NCBI RefSeq assembly: GCF_027627575.1
Contig: NZ_CP114065.1
Coordinates: 2,666,001 to 2,730,000 of the forward strand
Direction: 5' to 3'
DNA: 64,000 nucleotides
Source of the DNA: Kribbella sp. CA-293567
Lineage (GTDB): Bacteria; Actinomycetota; Actinomycetes; Propionibacteriales; Kribbellaceae
Of the stretch, positions 61,371 through 64,000 are shown in pieces. The position numbers and the translations under genes were made by a program. The notes under the pieces were generated by a model that made no database searches, was not told the origin of the DNA, and saw only the letters and a list, made by a program, of their open reading frames with translations. Each line of letters starts with the position of its first letter. The stretch's first letter is position 1.

Positions 61371-62405
61371 TCAGCGGCTGGCCAACGTTCGCACCGACGC
61401 CAACTCGGCCAACAGGCGATACGACTCGAGCAGCTCGGCACGGTCGTAGGTGTTCGTAGTGACCAGTACTTCGTCCGCGCCTGTCCGCTGCACCAGCCCG
61501 CCCAGCGCGGCACCCACCTCGCCGGGGGTGCCGTAGATCTGTCCGCTCAGCGACTGCTCGAAGAACCCGCGCTCCTTCTCGCTCAGGTCGAGCTCCAGCA
61601 CCGACGCGATCGACTGCAACGGCGGGAACACGCCACGGGTCCGCGAGTAGGCGCTGGACCATGCCTCAGGCAACAACAGCTGCCGGGCTGCCTCCGTCGT
61701 CTCAGCGACGGCCACTGTGGCTGCCAGTACGACGTACGGGCTGCTGGCCCAGGCGGACGGTTGGAACTCGGTGCGGTAGCGGTCCAGCAGTTTCTGTAGC
61801 TCCTGCTCGCCTTTCACCCCGGCCAGGACCAGCGGCAGGCCCAGGGATGCAGCCAGGAGCGCGCCCTCTCCGACTGCCAGCACGAACGGAGGCACAGTGA
61901 GGCCCTCTCCTGGGCGTGCGTGGACCTGTGGGTGGCTCTCCTGGTCTCCCGTGAAGTAGCCGAGCAACTGCCGGACCTGCGAGCTGAAATCCTCGGCAGC
62001 GTCCTTCTCGACGCCGAGCGCCCGCCGGATGCCATTCGTGAAGCCGACCGATCGCCCGAGTCCCATGTCGATGCGGCCAGGAAACAACGACTCCAGTACG
62101 CCGAACTGCTCGGCAACCACCAGCGGCTGATGATTGGGCAGCATCACGCCGCCAGTACCGACCCGGATCCGGGTGGTCGACGCCCCTACGGCAGCGGCCA
62201 GCACGGTCGGCGCCGAGCCGACCACTCCAGGCACGCTGTGATGCTCGGACACCCAGAAGCGGTGATAGCCGAGCTCTTCCACCTCTCGGGCGAGCTGGAC
62301 GGTGCCGCGCAGAGTCTCCGCCTCTGTCTCGCCGACCCGAGTCCGGGACCGGTCGAGGACCGACAACGGGACTCCGGCGAGCGCAGTACGGGGGAGAGGG
62401 GCCAT
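61371..62405 (-). CDS. LLM-class flavin-dependent oxidoreductase
   Basis: The 344-residue protein has the luciferase-like monooxygenase barrel: LGYHRFWVSEHHSVPGV near residue 45, TTRIRVGTGGVMLPNHQPL and FPGRIDMGLGRS. These enzymes use FMN or F420. The cofactor and substrate are not determinable. It is convergent with cdsA and lies between cdsA and rlmN, an insertion into the conserved block. The start at ATG 62405 is family-like (VPLSVLDRSR near the N-terminus). Confidence 0.87.
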   Translation of the reverse strand: MAPLPRTALAGVPLSVLDRSRTRVGETEAETLRGTVQLAREVEELGYHRFWVSEHHSVPGVVGSAPTVLAAAVGASTTRIRVGTGGVMLPNHQPLVVAEQFGVLESLFPGRIDMGLGRSVGFTNGIRRALGVEKDAAEDFSSQVRQLLGYFTGDQESHPQVHARPGEGLTVPPFVLAVGEGALLAASLGLPLVLAGVKGEQELQKLLDRYRTEFQPSAWASSPYVVLAATVAVAETTEAARQLLLPEAWSSAYSRTRGVFPPLQSIASVLELDLSEKERGFFEQSLSGQIYGTPGEVGAALGGLVQRTGADEVLVTTNTYDRAELLESYRLLAELASVRTLASR

Positions 62406-62664
62406 ATCAGCTGCAACTGAGTCACCTGAGCTCTCATTCCCCGGTGGATTCGACCTGGATCGAAATGCTCGGGTAAATCTTCACGACCGCAGGACGGGAT
62501 CGGAAATCTGGTAACCGCACGCTGACCTGGGAAAACACCACGCTGTCAGTTGCACACAGTGCTCGAACCTGCTCGGAGAGTGGGTTTACAAGGCGGCGTA
62601 CAAGGCATCCACTGGCACGTGCGTCGACCACCGAGGCCGACGCGTCGAGGCTCGAGGAGTTCAC

Positions 62665-63441
62665 ATGTCCAGTGATCTGTTCCAGCCGCCCGTGAGGCTC
62701 GGGAGGCGTACCACGACGAAGTTGAAGGCCGTGACCTGCGGTCTGGCCCTGGTTGCCGGAGTCTCGATGCCGATGGCATCGACCTCGCCGGCCGTGGCGA
62801 CTCCAGCGCCGGCTGCTGACGTTTCCGCTCTGGGCGCCCCCGGCAACGGCGTACAGGTGGGTAGTGCGGCCGCGAAGGCGGCCAACGCGGCCGCCGCGGC
62901 CAAGATGGTGCCGGCGGGCGCGACCAAGACTCAGGGGCAGGTGACCCTGGCGATCGACTTCCAGTATCAGGAGACCGGCTACTGGTGCGGTCCGGCAGCG
63001 ACCCGGATCGCCTTGTCCGCAAGGATCGCGGCGCCCAGCCAGGCGCATCTGGCCGCGGACCTCGGGACGACGACCAACGGTACCGACTGGATCGGCCAGG
63101 TCACCCGGGAGCTGAACGCGCACATCGGCGGCAGTTACTACGAGACCAAGGAAATGCCGAACGATCCGCCGACCCAGTCGCAGCGAAACCTGCTCTGGAG
63201 CGACATCGTCTACGACATCGACCGCAACTACCCGATCGTCGCGAACATCGTGGCCCCGGCCGGCAACCATCCGCCGGGCTACCCGAACTACACGATCTGG
63301 CACTACTTCACCGTCATCGGCTACAACTCCAACGACATGACCGTGCTGATCGCGGATCCGGCCGGTTTCGGCCCGGCGCAGTACTGGCTGACCTTCAACC
63401 AGCTCGCCACCCTGATCCCGCCCAAGGGCTACTCGGCCTGA
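62665..63441 (+). CDS. Secreted C39-like cysteine peptidase domain protein
   Basis: The 258-residue protein has a signal segment (about 15-45, GRRTTTKLKAVTCGLALVAG; possibly Tat) and a papain-like C39 domain. Candidate catalytic residues are Gln and Cys in YQETGYWCGPAATRIAL, His in WHYFTVIGYN and Asp/Asn in LIADPAG. C39-like secreted proteins in actinobacteria are mostly uncharacterised. AGGAG lies 5 bases before the ATG. It has no neighbouring bacteriocin or ABC gene. Confidence 0.82.
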   Translation: MSSDLFQPPVRLGRRTTTKLKAVTCGLALVAGVSMPMASTSPAVATPAPAADVSALGAPGNGVQVGSAAAKAANAAAAAKMVPAGATKTQGQVTLAIDFQYQETGYWCGPAATRIALSARIAAPSQAHLAADLGTTTNGTDWIGQVTRELNAHIGGSYYETKEMPNDPPTQSQRNLLWSDIVYDIDRNYPIVANIVAPAGNHPPGYPNYTIWHYFTVIGYNSNDMTVLIADPAGFGPAQYWLTFNQLATLIPPKGYSA

Positions 63442-63508
63442 CCGCCCCGGCACTCGCGTCCCGGTCACCACCGGGGCGCGAGTGGTGTCCAGGGTCACTG
63501 ATGTGAAT

Positions 63509-63537
63509 TTGTGAACGTGGGGTGCGCGGGCGACAAT
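63509..63537 (+). promoter_or_regulatory. Promoter of rlmN
   Basis: TTGTGA (63509-63514) and GACAAT (63532-63537) are separated by 17 bases, and the ATG at 63546 follows 8 bases after. GGAAGG between them may be the ribosome-binding site on a very short leader. Confidence 0.6.
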
Positions 63538-63545
63538 GGAAGGCG

Positions 63546-64000
63546 ATGACTACCTCCCTCCCGCTTGTTTTCGATGAGCCGCGCCGTGCCAAGAAGCCGC
63601 CGCGGCACCTTGCCGACCTCAGCGGGGAGGAGCGCCGCGCCGCGGTGACGGCGCTCGGTGAGCCCGCTTTCCGGGCCAAACAGCTGTCGAACCACTACTT
63701 CGCCCGGCTGACCGACGACCCGGCGGACATGACCGACCTGCCCGCGGCGACCCGCGACAAGCTGGTCGCCGAGTTGATGCCTCCGTTGCTGACCAAGGTC
63801 CGTGACCTGGAGTGCGACAACGGGACCACGCGCAAGTCGCTGTGGAAGCTGCTGGACGGTTCGCTGGTCGAGTCGGTGCTGATGCGCTACAAGGACCGCA
63901 CCACGATGTGCGTCTCGTCGCAGGCCGGCTGCGGGATGGCGTGCCCGTTCTGCGCGACCGGCCAGGCCGGTCTGACCCGGAACATGAGCACCGCGGAGAT
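63546..64000 (+). CDS. rlmN: 23S rRNA/tRNA A2503/A37 C2-methyltransferase RlmN, 3' truncated by window
   Basis: RlmN is a radical SAM enzyme methylating A2503 of 23S rRNA and A37 of some tRNAs. The visible 151 residues include the N-terminal accessory domain ([20 protein letters not shown]) and the radical SAM cluster in [13 protein letters not shown], with three cysteines in the CxxxCxxC order. The frame is open at the right edge. ATG at 63546 follows a good promoter. It closes the conserved block after cdsA. Confidence 0.93.
   Translation, partial: MTTSLPLVFDEPRRAKKPPRHLADLSGEERRAAVTALGEPAFRAKQLSNHYFARLTDDPADMTDLPAATRDKLVAELMPPLLTKVRDLECDNGTTRKSLWKLLDGSLVESVLMRYKDRTTMCVSSQAGCGMACPFCATGQAGLTRNMSTAE

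Overview
The window is high-GC DNA with dense, short-spaced genes, many GTG starts and many four-base start/stop overlaps. Gene content (GlnK/GlnD, DUF2469, DivIVA-like, Rrf2, SPase pair, Rv2891-type M23) points to an actinobacterium. Frequent GTAC-containing words and the mixture of genes suggest the Nocardioidaceae/Kribbella group, but that is an impression without a database search. No rRNA, tRNA, CRISPR array, transposase or phage gene was seen.

The backbone is the conserved actinobacterial block known from Mycobacterium and Streptomyces: ftsY, amt-glnK-glnD, ffh, rpsP-khpA-rimM-trmD-rplS-lepB-lepB-rnhB-DUF2469, (yraN-comM-dprA), xerC, M23 peptidase, rpsB-tsf-pyrH-frr-cdsA-rlmN. It is preceded by cydB (5' end outside the window), cydD and cydC. 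The block covers nitrogen sensing, SRP targeting, ribosome and tRNA maturation, secretion and translation factors.

Accessory genes break the backbone in several places. (1) 5.1-15.2 kb: a methyltransferase, a DivIVA-like/flavohaemoglobin/truncated haemoglobin operon, an ECF sigma factor with a TPR-like tail, an XRE-cupin regulator divergent from a thioredoxin-reductase-like enzyme, a CGNR regulator divergent from an MFS pump, a SigE-type sigma factor with a membrane partner, and a TetR regulator. (2) 19.4-22.2 kb: DUF2332, an iron-box-controlled secreted protein and an arginase-fold protein. (3) 24.0-33.7 kb: a cell-envelope island with two paralogous lytic transglycosylases, an amidohydrolase, a two-domain muramidase-like/amidase protein, a histidine kinase/response regulator pair, a secreted S1 protease and an M23 peptidase. 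The amidase and the M23 peptidase share a C-terminal domain. (4) 33.8-41.7 kb: flotillin/NfeD, then a sugar cluster with a CUT1 ABC importer without ATPase, PfkB kinase, DeoR regulator and GH4 glycosidase. (5) 61.4-63.4 kb: an LLM flavin oxidoreductase and a secreted C39-like protein.

The most unusual structures are a 33/34-bp tandem repeat array in an otherwise gene-free 1-kb stretch (47.77-47.99 kb), lying at one edge of an inverted yraN-comM-dprA segment; a TrmD-GNAT fusion; similar Ala/Pro/Asp-rich tails on ribosomal proteins S2 and S16; a long-range inverted repeat in the rplS leader; and the two hydrolases with a common C-terminal domain. Likely regulatory sites include GlnR boxes before amt, a DtxR/IdeR iron box, a palindrome between the XRE regulator and its neighbour, and a LacI-type palindrome before the S1 protease.
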